Part shown: positions 5,799 through 14,509 of the stretch, piece after piece | Position numbering within the stretch: the first letter of the stretch is position 1 | How the letters are laid out: every line of letters starts with the position of its first letter | Origin: a virus | IMG/VR virus record: IMGVR_UViG_3300027782_004013 | Coordinates: 1-46,278 of that record | Length of the DNA: 46,278 nt | Strand: one strand, 5' to 3' | Notes under the pieces: generated by a model | The model's database searches: none | Told to the model about the DNA's origin: nothing | Seen by the model: only the letters and a program-made list of their open reading frames with translations | Made by a program: the position numbers and the translations under genes

Positions 5799-7304
5799 TT
5801 ATTTTTTAGTATAATTCAATTTGCCTAATACATAATTCTTAAGATACTGATATACACCAGCATTGTCATAATATGTAGTAGTCTCAGCCGCATGTCCGGT
5901 TATCACTTCTCTAGTATCTACCCATTTTACATTTGCTGCCTGTTCAAATGTCATATTAGCTGTGGTAGCTATCTCGCCAATGAGCCAAATGCTGGTATAG
6001 AATTCTCGATTAGTAATCAACGGATGTGTTAAAATTAACTTCCAGGTATCTTCATATGTAGTACCTGTATGTGTATTTTTCCAATTTAGTACACCTGTGG
6101 TGTTTGAACCGTTGTCTTTGTCTAGATCTACATATCCATATTTCTCATAGTTGTGTGACATTAATGAAATATCATTGCGGTTCCAATTATCTGGATGTGG
6201 TATCCATAACGGAAAACTAGTTACGCGAGTATTGGGTAAATTTTCGTATATCCACGATACTCCTTGTAAAAATCTTTCATGTGTTTCGTATGGCAAACCT
6301 GCTATAAGGCTTATCGATGATCGATACAACATCCTCGCAGAAAAATAATCTTGTATATCTTTTAGACCTTGTTTGATTTTATCAGGGTGCATGCCTTTTT
6401 TAACAGCCTTGCCTGTGGTATGATTTAGAGTTTCAATGCCATAATGATGACCACCGTACCCCATTGCAATCATGCTGTCCCAAGTTTTAGGATTGGATAT
6501 TTTTAGATCAGCTCTGGTAAACCCGCTTATCCATGGCTTGAAATTTAATTGGCCTATTGTTGCATTTCCAAATAGTTCCAGTTTTTCTGGACTCACATTA
6601 CCAGTGCTGTCTGCAGTGAAAAACGTTCGGACACCAAACGTATCATTTAGATATTTTAAATTATCAATATAGTCCTGAACGTCTCTGAAATTATCCCCCT
6701 TGATTCCCAACGGAGTAAAATTACAAAAATCACATTCAAATTTACATCCCCTACTCCATTCAACTCCTAGTTGATCGTTGTGGTGTATAAAATCTCGATC
6801 TTCATATTTTACAAATAACTTTTTCATATAGATGGAAGGGTAATCACTTCCATGTATGAGTTTACCATCGCGATACAATGTGTATTTTAATTTTTCAGTT
6901 CCAGTTCCTAATAGATGTTTAACCAATGCCATTATGGCATTCTCACCGTATCCATTGATATAGTAATGGGCTTTGATTGGACTGCTATTAACTTTCTGAC
7001 TTCCTACAATAATTTTTACTCTAGGAAAATTAGTCTTTATCCAATCAATGATATCATGAAATCCTTGTACTACGTGTTCTTTCGCATGCCAAGTTCCCCA
7101 TGTGTCACTGAACGCCACAAACACTGTATTTGTTGTTATTCGACTTTTGGTAATTTCAAGAAGATAATTGTAAGGTATTATTCCAGCGTAATCAATTACC
7201 TCGACATCCCAGTCTTCATCTCTGAGATGATTGGCTATTCTGTGAGCTCCTAAATTTCTAGCAATATATGTGTTTTGAGCACTGAATATTAATGCGTGAT
7301 TCAT
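5799..7304 (-). CDS. Radical SAM protein with B12-binding-like N-terminal domain
   Basis: A 501-residue protein. Residues 187-194 read CKFECDFC, the Cx3Cx2C iron-sulfur motif of radical SAM enzymes, inside a TIM-barrel-type region (about 180-420). Residues 1-130 resemble a Rossmann-like cobalamin-binding domain, as in B12-dependent radical SAM proteins, but the DxHxxG cobalamin ligand motif is not seen. Such enzymes methylate or rearrange unactivated carbons, often on lipids or natural products. It is the last gene of a three-gene minus-strand operon (diiron protein, radical SAM, radical SAM). The substrate is unknown. Confidence 0.88.
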   Translation of the reverse strand: MNHALIFSAQNTYIARNLGAHRIANHLRDEDWDVEVIDYAGIIPYNYLLEITKSRITTNTVFVAFSDTWGTWHAKEHVVQGFHDIIDWIKTNFPRVKIIVGSQKVNSSPIKAHYYINGYGENAIMALVKHLLGTGTEKLKYTLYRDGKLIHGSDYPSIYMKKLFVKYEDRDFIHHNDQLGVEWSRGCKFECDFCNFTPLGIKGDNFRDVQDYIDNLKYLNDTFGVRTFFTADSTGNVSPEKLELFGNATIGQLNFKPWISGFTRADLKISNPKTWDSMIAMGYGGHHYGIETLNHTTGKAVKKGMHPDKIKQGLKDIQDYFSARMLYRSSISLIAGLPYETHERFLQGVSWIYENLPNTRVTSFPLWIPHPDNWNRNDISLMSHNYEKYGYVDLDKDNGSNTTGVLNWKNTHTGTTYEDTWKLILTHPLITNREFYTSIWLIGEIATTANMTFEQAANVKWVDTREVITGHAAETTTYYDNAGVYQYLKNYVLGKLNYTKK

Positions 7305-8743
7305 CGTCCTTGCAGGCCTTTCAATTGTTCTTTATACAGAGAAAATAATTTGATTTCTTGATCGTACAAATCGCCGGTCAGCGATAAGATCTCTGCTTTA
7401 GGTTTGTTCGCTACATCCTTCAATGTTACTCCTGTGCAGGTAAGTGCTCCTAAAGCCCACATAAAGAATCTGTCACGGTAATTAATATACTGATTTAATT
7501 CAACTGCAAGTTTATAAGCATCCATATAAGTTGAATCGCCCCACCGCCAATTAAACATTTCATTTTCGTCTGGCCATGTAATTTCTAAATCTTTACTGTC
7601 GACTTCCCAAGTACTCTGAGTATAGGTTTTCGAAACACGGTCATCGATCATGATTAATGGTTTGAATTGATATGTACTAATTTTTGATTTAAGAAACCAG
7701 TCGGCGGTTTCAAAATGATGTTCTCTAGATACTCCAGGAATTCCTGCTATTAAGCTGGCATCGATATGTGTATTAGGCCATTTATCTTGTATGTGTAATA
7801 AAAAGTCTTTACCACGTTTTGCACTCCATGGCTTTAGCACCAGTTTAGCTGCCTCAGGATGAAATGTTTCGATACCAAACAATGTACCACGTTGTCCACA
7901 TTCGTGTAAAATATCTTGAGTGTGAGGATGTGCATCTACAAGGTCGGCTCGGTTATATGCTAAAAATTCTAATTTAAATGGTAGTTTATGATAGATATTG
8001 GCTAGATTTTCAATTCTTTTTACATCACTGTTAAATGTTTCATCTATGAAATAATAACTAGTAGTGCCAAAGATTTCATACATTTCTGTAAATTCATCAA
8101 CCATCAGTTCTATATTTTTCTCGTCCGTTCCGCTGCGCTTTCCGAGATTAGGATTACGACAAAACGGACATTTGAAAATACATCCCCGTCCCCATTCTAG
8201 TGGTAATGTTTCGCCGGGTAAAATACAATCATGTTTTTTATACACAAATCTATGTGAACTTATATCAAATTTTTTACGCTGTAATTGTGTCACCATACTC
8301 TTATTGGTCAGCTCGTCTAGAAATTTCAACAGCCAATCTTCACCATATGTGGACTCTGATATATGATCAAAAACTTCTAGGCCTTGTAAAAGATCATGTA
8401 ATCTATGTCCGCCCAAGACTGTTTGTATCTTAGGGAACTGTGATTTTAATTCTGTCAGGGCAGAGTGTATATTTTCTGGAACCGACCTAGCATGAACATT
8501 CATCATGAGATCTCCACTCCAGGTTGACCACATGGTAGAACTAGCACCAATCATCAAGGTGTCTTTGTCGATGAACATTTTTGTTGTATCTATCAGTTCT
8601 TGGGGACTGAATAAATGAGTAAATTCTATTACCTGACAGGTGTACCCGTGCTCTTCAATCCATCTTGCTAGCACATAACAAGATACTATACGCCACATTA
8701 ATGGTCGATACCCTAGCTGACTGTACAAGATAACGTTTGCCAT
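7301..8743 (-). CDS. Radical SAM protein, B12-binding-like N-terminal domain, second copy
   Basis: A 480-residue paralogue of the downstream gene. The Cx3Cx2C motif CIFKCPFC is at residues 188-195, preceded by PLEWGRG, as the other copy is preceded by GVEWSRG. The N-terminal Rossmann-like region again lacks an obvious cobalamin histidine. It overlaps the next gene by four bases (ATGA) and shares one base with the upstream gene, so all three should be made in fixed ratio. Two related radical SAM enzymes side by side suggest successive steps on one substrate (inference). Confidence 0.88.
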   Translation of the reverse strand: MANVILYSQLGYRPLMWRIVSCYVLARWIEEHGYTCQVIEFTHLFSPQELIDTTKMFIDKDTLMIGASSTMWSTWSGDLMMNVHARSVPENIHSALTELKSQFPKIQTVLGGHRLHDLLQGLEVFDHISESTYGEDWLLKFLDELTNKSMVTQLQRKKFDISSHRFVYKKHDCILPGETLPLEWGRGCIFKCPFCRNPNLGKRSGTDEKNIELMVDEFTEMYEIFGTTSYYFIDETFNSDVKRIENLANIYHKLPFKLEFLAYNRADLVDAHPHTQDILHECGQRGTLFGIETFHPEAAKLVLKPWSAKRGKDFLLHIQDKWPNTHIDASLIAGIPGVSREHHFETADWFLKSKISTYQFKPLIMIDDRVSKTYTQSTWEVDSKDLEITWPDENEMFNWRWGDSTYMDAYKLAVELNQYINYRDRFFMWALGALTCTGVTLKDVANKPKAEILSLTGDLYDQEIKLFSLYKEQLKGLQGR

Positions 8744-9495
8744 TATATGCTATAGTTTTGAATTATTAAATCCCAATATTTTTCTCTTGCCTGTATGGCT
8801 TTGATAGCTGCTTGGGTGGCTTCTTGCTGTCTTATTAGATCGTTATCACAGAGTTCCTCGAGTAGGCGTGTTGCTGCTGGTCCATGTTCATTGCCATCGA
8901 TATCGACATGTCTTGCAAGATACCATTTAAATTTATCGCAAGGAACATTTGCTGCTTGTAATTGTGTTAACACAGACTGAAACTGTTCCGGCAATAGATT
9001 TTCTCTACCAAATGCCAGTGCCGCACATATTACCCAGGGTTTTTTAGAATCAATAAATTCAAAAGTAGTCATCATGAACTGCTTGGCAGGTTCGGGAACA
9101 TTTGAATGCGTTACTGCGGATGCAAATCCCTGTTGTTTTACATAGGCTGGCCAGTTGGTTATCCAGGTTGTTTCCAATCCAATTTCTTGCATGGCAGCAA
9201 TGTAACTTTCAAAATGACTGGCATGCTCTCTGTCAATAGTTATATCACTTTCTTCACCTAGTATTATTTCATTTACCCATCTACGAGCAGAACCGCTGTA
9301 TTCTGGCGACCACGGCGATCCGCTAGGTGCAAGTACCTGCTGCAAAGATTTAACCAAACACATAAAATCCCATACGGCAAATACATGATTAACCATAAAG
9401 ATCTGAAGATCCTTAATCGAATTAAGACTCTGTCTTGAGGTTAGCGGATGTTGACGCAATTTCCACTGAGCAGCTTCTATTAATTTCCAGTTCAT
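8743..9495 (-). CDS. DUF3050 haem-oxygenase-like diiron protein
   Basis: A 250-residue all-helical protein with DUF3050 hallmarks: HPL near the start, HVFAVWDFM, EHASHFE and RHVDIDGNEHG. The latter three supply the Glu and His residues expected to bind a di-iron centre in haem-oxygenase-like diiron oxidases. Relatives in that superfamily include UndA, which turns fatty acids into terminal alkenes, so an acyl or amino-acid substrate is plausible but unproven. I start it at 9495 rather than ten codons earlier, because a perfect TATAAATA lies four bases upstream of this ATG, so the message should be leaderless. It is first in the operon with the two radical SAM genes. Confidence 0.83.
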   Translation of the reverse strand: MNWKLIEAAQWKLRQHPLTSRQSLNSIKDLQIFMVNHVFAVWDFMCLVKSLQQVLAPSGSPWSPEYSGSARRWVNEIILGEESDITIDREHASHFESYIAAMQEIGLETTWITNWPAYVKQQGFASAVTHSNVPEPAKQFMMTTFEFIDSKKPWVICAALAFGRENLLPEQFQSVLTQLQAANVPCDKFKWYLARHVDIDGNEHGPAATRLLEELCDNDLIRQQEATQAAIKAIQAREKYWDLIIQNYSI

Positions 9496-9499
9496 GGGA

Positions 9500-9507
9500 T
9501 ATTTATA
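9500..9507 (-). promoter_or_regulatory. T4-type late promoter, leaderless spacing
   Basis: Perfect TATAAATA on the minus strand, four bases before the ATG at 9495. In T4 the late transcript starts about six bases past this motif, which places the RNA 5' end at the start codon. Confidence 0.7.
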
Positions 9508-9573
9508 TGAATGCAATCTCAACAAAATTAAAGTATATGTTAATGAAATTTATAAAAGCCCGTACCGGTTACA

Positions 9574-9581
9574 CATAAATA
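9574..9581 (+). promoter_or_regulatory. T4-type late promoter
   Basis: CATAAATA, 22 bases before the ATG at 9604, with a GGAG ribosome site at about 9592 between them. This is a conventional short leader. Confidence 0.6.
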
Positions 9582-9603
9582 ACAGTATCTTGGAGTAGTA
9601 AAT

Positions 9604-10011
9604 ATGACATTCAGAACAATACATACATTCGAAAAACAAGGTGCAAATTTTTTCGAATTAATTCCAACAATACCAGGTTTGTCCAGTTGCGAGTCTTTTT
9701 TCAACAACAGTCCTCATGTTGAATTCTTTGAATTAAGAATGAACCCAGACAAGTCATACGTAGAAGTACATGTGTATTTCAAAGACGAATCAAATTATCT
9801 CGAGTGGCATAGTACCTGGGGTAATATACACGACGACATTAGAAATAGCGCCTATGAAGTTATGGAAACTATAGGAGTTGATGTAAAAAGATACTGGGAA
9901 ACTACAGACCTTAGTGCTCCGGGGTCTTTGCCTATAACAGAATTTGTCAGCAAGTATATTGTGTATACAGAAATATATGAACCGTTAAAATCATTCACCG
10001 GAACTTTGTAA
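9604..10011 (+). CDS. Small ABM-like (ferredoxin-like fold) protein
   Basis: A 135-residue protein, not confidently assigned. The pattern of a central strand EVHVYFKDESNYLEWHSTW preceded by a short helix recalls dimeric alpha/beta-barrel (antibiotic biosynthesis monooxygenase type) proteins. The N-terminal part of the next gene and the small proteins at 13206 and 13634 show the same pattern. No catalytic residue can be identified. It has its own late promoter and RBS. Confidence 0.55.
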   Translation: MTFRTIHTFEKQGANFFELIPTIPGLSSCESFFNNSPHVEFFELRMNPDKSYVEVHVYFKDESNYLEWHSTWGNIHDDIRNSAYEVMETIGVDVKRYWETTDLSAPGSLPITEFVSKYIVYTEIYEPLKSFTGTL

Positions 10012-10065
10012 TATTTTAATAGATGCTATTTGAAAAATAAATTTATTGGCCGATTATAACATAAC

Positions 10066-11223
10066 ATGACAGCACCATATGTGATTTTTAATGTGTTTAC
10101 TAAAAAACACAGTAATCTATTAAAAATATATGCCGAATGTAACTATGTTCAAAAGACAACCGATCTATTTGAGATCAAAAATGAAATTGTCAATGTCGAA
10201 ACATTTGCCAGTGACTGCAAAGATAAACTAGAAATCCGTATCACTTTCAATGATAAAGAAGGCCATGCTGTTTGGGTTGAACAACATCAACTGTCATACA
10301 ACACGTACTTAGAACAATGGAACGAACATTGTCAAGCCAATCAAGTTAGATGGGATCAATATACCTCGGATGATTGTTATATCAGTGATTTTCAAGGCGT
10401 AACACCATATACTGTAAAAACTCTGATAGATTGGAAATTAACTGCTGTTGAAAAACAAGCATTTATAGATCACATCGCTCCAATCGGATCATACGCCGGA
10501 TACCAAGGCTATGGCAAATTTGAAAGGGGCGGTAATCTTAATGGTGCTAGATATCTCAAAGAGAGGCATGGAAATATAAGACGATTTGGTAAAAGTACTA
10601 AAGCACATAATAAAGATAACTATCCAGCATACATCCTCACCTATCATTTCGATCACATTATCGAAGTGTTGCAATTCCATCTCAGTGACTTATATCTTCG
10701 TTTGAGAAAATTATGTTATGATGTCGAAGCTGTAGCCGAACAGTATATTTCTTCGTGTAATTATGCTATTGTGATAGCTGGACATAAACAGTTAGGAGAA
10801 TCTTTAACCCTACATAGTCATATGCTAGATGATGACGATCGTTATACATTTACCATAGCAGTTAGATTATCAACCGATGATGACAAAGCAGCAGTGTTTC
10901 AAGCATATCCGCCATACCCAGATAATGATCCTATGCTGCCATACTATTTTATTGCCCCTCAAAAATATCCAGACGCTTTAGCTAACCACATAAAAGATTC
11001 AGCCCCAGTGAGTATCCCACTGATCACTGACACCGCTATACTGGCTTTTAATGCATCATACGTTGCACATACTGTAATGTGGACTGATGATATCTATTTG
11101 TTTTTTGTATACGACCATGTTACGTTTAAAGAAGGTGTACTAGAACAAATGAAACAAAACTGTGAACATCAATATTTTTTAGATCACGGTCCTGATAAAT
11201 GTGTATTATATCAAGGAATGTAA
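10066..11223 (+). CDS. Two-domain protein: ABM-like N-terminus plus putative oxygenase-like C-terminus
   Basis: A 385-residue protein. Residues 1-105 repeat the layout of the preceding protein (strand, EIRITFNDKEGHAVWVEQH). The C-terminal half contains HSHMLDDDDRYTFTIAVRL and later YVAHTVMWTDDIYLFFVY, which could be the proximal His/Asp and distal His strands of a double-stranded beta-helix iron oxygenase. That reading is tentative. It is transcribed away from the diiron operon and is followed convergently by the UbiB-like gene. The function is unknown. Confidence 0.6.
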   Translation: MTAPYVIFNVFTKKHSNLLKIYAECNYVQKTTDLFEIKNEIVNVETFASDCKDKLEIRITFNDKEGHAVWVEQHQLSYNTYLEQWNEHCQANQVRWDQYTSDDCYISDFQGVTPYTVKTLIDWKLTAVEKQAFIDHIAPIGSYAGYQGYGKFERGGNLNGARYLKERHGNIRRFGKSTKAHNKDNYPAYILTYHFDHIIEVLQFHLSDLYLRLRKLCYDVEAVAEQYISSCNYAIVIAGHKQLGESLTLHSHMLDDDDRYTFTIAVRLSTDDDKAAVFQAYPPYPDNDPMLPYYFIAPQKYPDALANHIKDSAPVSIPLITDTAILAFNASYVAHTVMWTDDIYLFFVYDHVTFKEGVLEQMKQNCEHQYFLDHGPDKCVLYQGM

Positions 11224-11226
11224 AAA

Positions 11227-12534
11227 TCATTTATTGATTTTTCTTGTTTCAGCAAAGTGCTTTAATAAAACTGGTCCTGCTAAAGATTGTATATTTAAAT
11301 TAGGAGCTATCTGTTTACTGACTCCTTCTACTACCAAAATAGTCTTGGCTAACAACGTAAATTGGTAAGGTACATTTACATCAAAATTTTCCAATGAACG
11401 AAATAAATCAGTTACTACCTTCCCCAAAGAAAAATCTTGTTGTCGTCGATTTACGATTGTTTGAGAAACTGTTTGCAGAGCATTTTCTATTTCCGTACTG
11501 TTTGTGGTCAACGTTAACCAACCCGCTTCTGTGATCAGAGAAATAATTTTTTTGATATTATTAGTATACAATGCAAATAAAATTTTTAATAAAGTAGTTC
11601 GATCCTGTATAGACAGTTCACCCATAATGCCAAAGTCTAGATATATTCTTGTACCGTCGGGCTTTATCCAAAGATTCCCCGGATGTTGATCAGCATGAAA
11701 AAACCCATCTCGAAAAATTTGGACCATTAGACTTTCTAACCCCTGTGATACCAATTTGTCTGTGTCTACTCCTTGAGCACGAAGATCATCAACATGATTT
11801 ATAGGAATACCTTGCATCCTCTCCATAGTCAAAATATTCTTGCTTGACCATTGACTGTATATTCGAGGTATATGAACATATGTAAATTCCTGCATGTTTT
11901 CAGAGAATCGTGTAATACTTGCAGCTTCTTTACGTAGATCTAGTTCAGCTAAAATGCTCTGGCTCAGTTCATCAATGATTTTTGAAATTTTTAATTTCTT
12001 GATGCTTGGTTTATATATTTCAACTAAGCTAACAACTTGACGAAATAGTGTAATGTCTTTTTTAATTTGTATTTCAATATTAGGTCTTAGTATTTTTACA
12101 GCTACCAGTTCACCAGTAATTAACTCTGCATAATGTACCTGAGCCACACTGCCTGCTGCAACAGGAGTTAGATCAAAACTAGAAAAAATTTCATTCAACG
12201 ATAACCCTAGGTCATCCTCAAGAATTTTCACAGCAGTGTGAGAATCGAATGGTTCTACTGATTCTCTTAATAGTTCAAGTTCCTTAACTATACTAGGGGG
12301 AACGATATCCGTACGAGCGGATAACATCTGTCCAAATTTTACATATACTGGACCAAGTTCTTCAAGGGCTTTTCTAATACGGTATCCTACAGTACCGTCG
12401 ATTGGTTTATGTGCAAATACGCTGCGGATTGACTGACCAGCAAATAATAATAATCGTGTTTTGGCTCTTCGGAATAGATACTCATCCAATCTATACTTAA
12501 TCACAACTCCAATGATATCACTTATTCTCAACAT
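11227..12534 (-). CDS. ubiB: UbiB/ABC1 (AarF, ADCK) family atypical kinase
   Basis: A 435-residue protein with the family motifs in order: KFGQMLSARTDI (the KxGQ loop), AGSVAQVHYAE (the A-rich nucleotide loop), VAVKIL, HADQHPGN (catalytic loop) and LDFGIMG (metal-binding DFG). In bacteria UbiB supports ubiquinone biosynthesis and isoprenoid-lipid handling at the inner membrane. A phage copy is unusual. The two hydrophobic C-terminal helices of cellular UbiB are not evident. A start at 12612 would add 26 residues overlapping the divergent gene; I choose the internal ATG at 12534. Confidence 0.9.
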   Translation of the reverse strand: MLRISDIIGVVIKYRLDEYLFRRAKTRLLLFAGQSIRSVFAHKPIDGTVGYRIRKALEELGPVYVKFGQMLSARTDIVPPSIVKELELLRESVEPFDSHTAVKILEDDLGLSLNEIFSSFDLTPVAAGSVAQVHYAELITGELVAVKILRPNIEIQIKKDITLFRQVVSLVEIYKPSIKKLKISKIIDELSQSILAELDLRKEAASITRFSENMQEFTYVHIPRIYSQWSSKNILTMERMQGIPINHVDDLRAQGVDTDKLVSQGLESLMVQIFRDGFFHADQHPGNLWIKPDGTRIYLDFGIMGELSIQDRTTLLKILFALYTNNIKKIISLITEAGWLTLTTNSTEIENALQTVSQTIVNRRQQDFSLGKVVTDLFRSLENFDVNVPYQFTLLAKTILVVEGVSKQIAPNLNIQSLAGPVLLKHFAETRKINK

Positions 12535-12602
12535 AAATAGACCTGAACATATATAAAATATATCATATCTACTTATATGATATAAAATATTAAGGAAAAA
12601 AA

Positions 12603-13217
12603 ATGAGTTCAATCAGACAACTGAACGGCAGTGATGTAGATGCTTTTATAACTTTGGTCAAAACCAGACCTCAAACTTTTATGGGATATAGTGATGATGC
12701 ATTTCAAGAATCAATTACTGAGAATATTCCAAATTGGCTTTCAGATTCCTTGTGTTTTTGTATTGGAGTATTTGATGATACTGAGATGACCGGTGCTATG
12801 GTAGCTATCGAATCACCATACAGTCCCAGTTGGACATGGGCATATTGGGTTAGTAAAGCGGGAATGATAGGTACCATTTTTGATAAAAATTCCGCCAATC
12901 CCAACGAAGGTATTAAAACATTTAGAGAATTAGATAAATTTCTATTTGATGAGATGGAAAAGAAAAGAGGATTGACTAGATTTTATATTGCGTTGAGAGA
13001 TATACCGTCTTCCACTGCCTTGCGTAGTTCTAGATCGTCAGATAGACTATTAACTTTTATGGAAAAAATTAATATGAGCACATCTAGATATAAAGTGTAT
13101 GACGATGTTCTTATACCGGCACAATCCATGCCTAAATATGAATACCAAAAACAAATAATAGGAAATCGAGAATGGCCCATAGATTTATCTATAAAAATGT
13201 GTGTGTTAATCCAATGA
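12603..13217 (+). CDS. GNAT-like acetyltransferase (tentative)
   Basis: A 204-residue protein. The opening IRQLNGSDVDAFITLV is typical of GNAT N-acyltransferases, and a TGAMVAIES strand followed by a long helix is consistent with the fold. The acetyl-CoA loop (Q/RxxGxG/A) is not clear, so the activity is uncertain. It has a good RBS (AAGGA, seven bases before ATG). It is divergent from the UbiB-like gene, and its 3' end overlaps the convergent small gene at 13206. Confidence 0.55.
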   Translation: MSSIRQLNGSDVDAFITLVKTRPQTFMGYSDDAFQESITENIPNWLSDSLCFCIGVFDDTEMTGAMVAIESPYSPSWTWAYWVSKAGMIGTIFDKNSANPNEGIKTFRELDKFLFDEMEKKRGLTRFYIALRDIPSSTALRSSRSSDRLLTFMEKINMSTSRYKVYDDVLIPAQSMPKYEYQKQIIGNREWPIDLSIKMCVLIQ

Positions 13218-13544
13218 CAAGGGTTCGGTAATTTCTCCGGTGTCGCCGTCGATCACAAGCAATTTTATTTCGTGTTTGAAGGCTTCGGTTTCGAATCGAT
13301 TCCAGAACCATTTTTTCATTGGACTGTTTAGAGACTCTTCGAAATGCTTTTTACTTTCCCAAGTAGTAGTAATTTCCCAATTTTGATTTGTAAACACATT
13401 GTCAGTAGCACTGATAAATCCAGAAGGATTGACATTGTTTTTTTTCATAAGCTGTTGAAAAGATAATCCTTGGGTAGTTACTATTCGAAATCGTTCCATG
13501 TTTTCTGGACCTTCGCAGATTAGTTTATATTGTCTGGTATACAT
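13206..13544 (-). CDS. Small ABM-like protein
   Basis: A 112-residue protein. The segment NWEITTTWESKKHFEESLNSP, with a final acidic tail, fits a small dimeric ferredoxin-like (ABM) fold: strand, then a helix with a conserved phenylalanine. RBS ATAGGA precedes the start. The last 12 bases overlap the convergent GNAT-like gene. No catalytic assignment is possible. Such small proteins serve as monooxygenases, cyclases or haem chaperones in natural-product clusters. Confidence 0.55.
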   Translation of the reverse strand: MYTRQYKLICEGPENMERFRIVTTQGLSFQQLMKKNNVNPSGFISATDNVFTNQNWEITTTWESKKHFEESLNSPMKKWFWNRFETEAFKHEIKLLVIDGDTGEITEPLSLD

Positions 13545-13603
13545 TTACAATCATCCTATAATAGTGTTGTATTTAAATAAAATTTAAACACCTAAAATTT
13601 TTT

Positions 13604-13611
13604 TATAAATA
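13604..13611 (+). promoter_or_regulatory. T4-type late promoter
   Basis: Perfect TATAAATA, 22 bases before the ATG at 13634, with a GAAGGA ribosome site between. Confidence 0.75.
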
Positions 13612-13633
13612 TTTCTAACCGAAGGAATAGCAT

Positions 13634-13975
13634 ATGTACTATGGAAGAAGAACCATTATTCGATCAGACGATCTGAGTGATACACAAAAATTAAGAAAAT
13701 GGGTATTCTCATTAACAGAGCATTCGATGTACGGTACAATCGTATCAGACCTAATGTCGATGCCGGGATTTGTACACAAGTTATCGACTGTAAAAGAAAC
13801 AACGGCTGGTCAAGTTTTTATCAATGAAGTTTTGTTTAGCTCAAAAGATTCAGCCGATATGTACTTTAGCGATGAGGGCATACAGGCACTATGGGAATAT
13901 GTAAAAATTGCTGCAGAAGCAGAAGGATTTGCATTAGCTGACGATTACAGGATTGAATTGGATTCAATCGTCTAA
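13634..13975 (+). CDS. Small ABM-like protein
   Basis: A 113-residue protein with MPGFVHKLSTVKE, a central QVFINEVLFSSKDSADMYF strand-helix unit and an acidic C-terminus. It has the same general plan as the proteins at 9604 and 13206. It carries its own late promoter and RBS. The 3' end overlaps the convergent oxygenase gene by 12 bases. The function is unknown; the fold assignment is by pattern only. Confidence 0.55.
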   Translation: MYYGRRTIIRSDDLSDTQKLRKWVFSLTEHSMYGTIVSDLMSMPGFVHKLSTVKETTAGQVFINEVLFSSKDSADMYFSDEGIQALWEYVKIAAEAEGFALADDYRIELDSIV

Positions 13976-14503
13976 CAACAGACCGGGGTCAGGATTAAAG
14001 GACAATGTTAACGTTATCCTGGGAGACCTATTCTCGTCCATGATTACATTATGTCCTTCACTAATACGAACAATAGTGGGTTGGTTAATTTCTACCCGAT
14101 CAACTTCGATATAGTCACGATTAGTAGTGGCATAAAATGGTGCACCAGTAGGCAACATTAGCCTTTTAGATTGCACATTTTCGTAAAAAGTTGTCCAAGT
14201 TCCCTCACAGTTTAGCAATGGAATATTAATTCTCGCAATAGAATCAGTATAATCCTTGTGTGGTATTGAATCATAATTGTTCCACATTAAGTAAATGTTA
14301 GCATCCTCACAAAACAATCCAAGTTTAAAAAATGATTCTTGAATTTCAGGAACGTGTTCTAAGAAATTTAAATGTGTTAGATTAATAAACGGCCCTCGAT
14401 AATTTTTCTTATCAAAGAAGTTTGATTTAGATTCTAAAAACTCTAAACTCTTTTTAATAATGATATCTGTTTTATCAACTTGTATTCTTTTCCAGTATTG
14501 CAT
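13964..14503 (-). CDS. Putative 2-oxoglutarate/Fe(II)-type oxygenase
   Basis: A 179-residue protein. IPHKDYTDSIARINIPLLNCEGT contains an HxD pair, and SEGHNVIMDENRSPRITLTLSF gives the distal His and an Arg that would hold 2-oxoglutarate. This is the arrangement of small jelly-roll dioxygenases. The phrase NIPLLNCEGTWTTFYE recurs almost unchanged in the proteins at 21491 and 23927 (LPIINCEGTYTVWYD, NIPIYNCKDTTCDFYE), so these are paralogues. It is the third gene of a minus-strand set with 14510 and 15409. The substrate is unknown. Confidence 0.7.
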   Translation of the reverse strand: MQYWKRIQVDKTDIIIKKSLEFLESKSNFFDKKNYRGPFINLTHLNFLEHVPEIQESFFKLGLFCEDANIYLMWNNYDSIPHKDYTDSIARINIPLLNCEGTWTTFYENVQSKRLMLPTGAPFYATTNRDYIEVDRVEINQPTIVRISEGHNVIMDENRSPRITLTLSFNPDPGLLLDD

Positions 14504-14509
14504 AGTATC

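Noticed and set aside
12535-12612. N-terminal extension of the UbiB-like protein from an ATG at 12612
   Set aside because: It would overlap the divergent GNAT-like gene, lacks a ribosome site and adds a hydrophobic stretch unlike UbiB; the ATG at 12534 is preferred, though that start also lacks a strong site.
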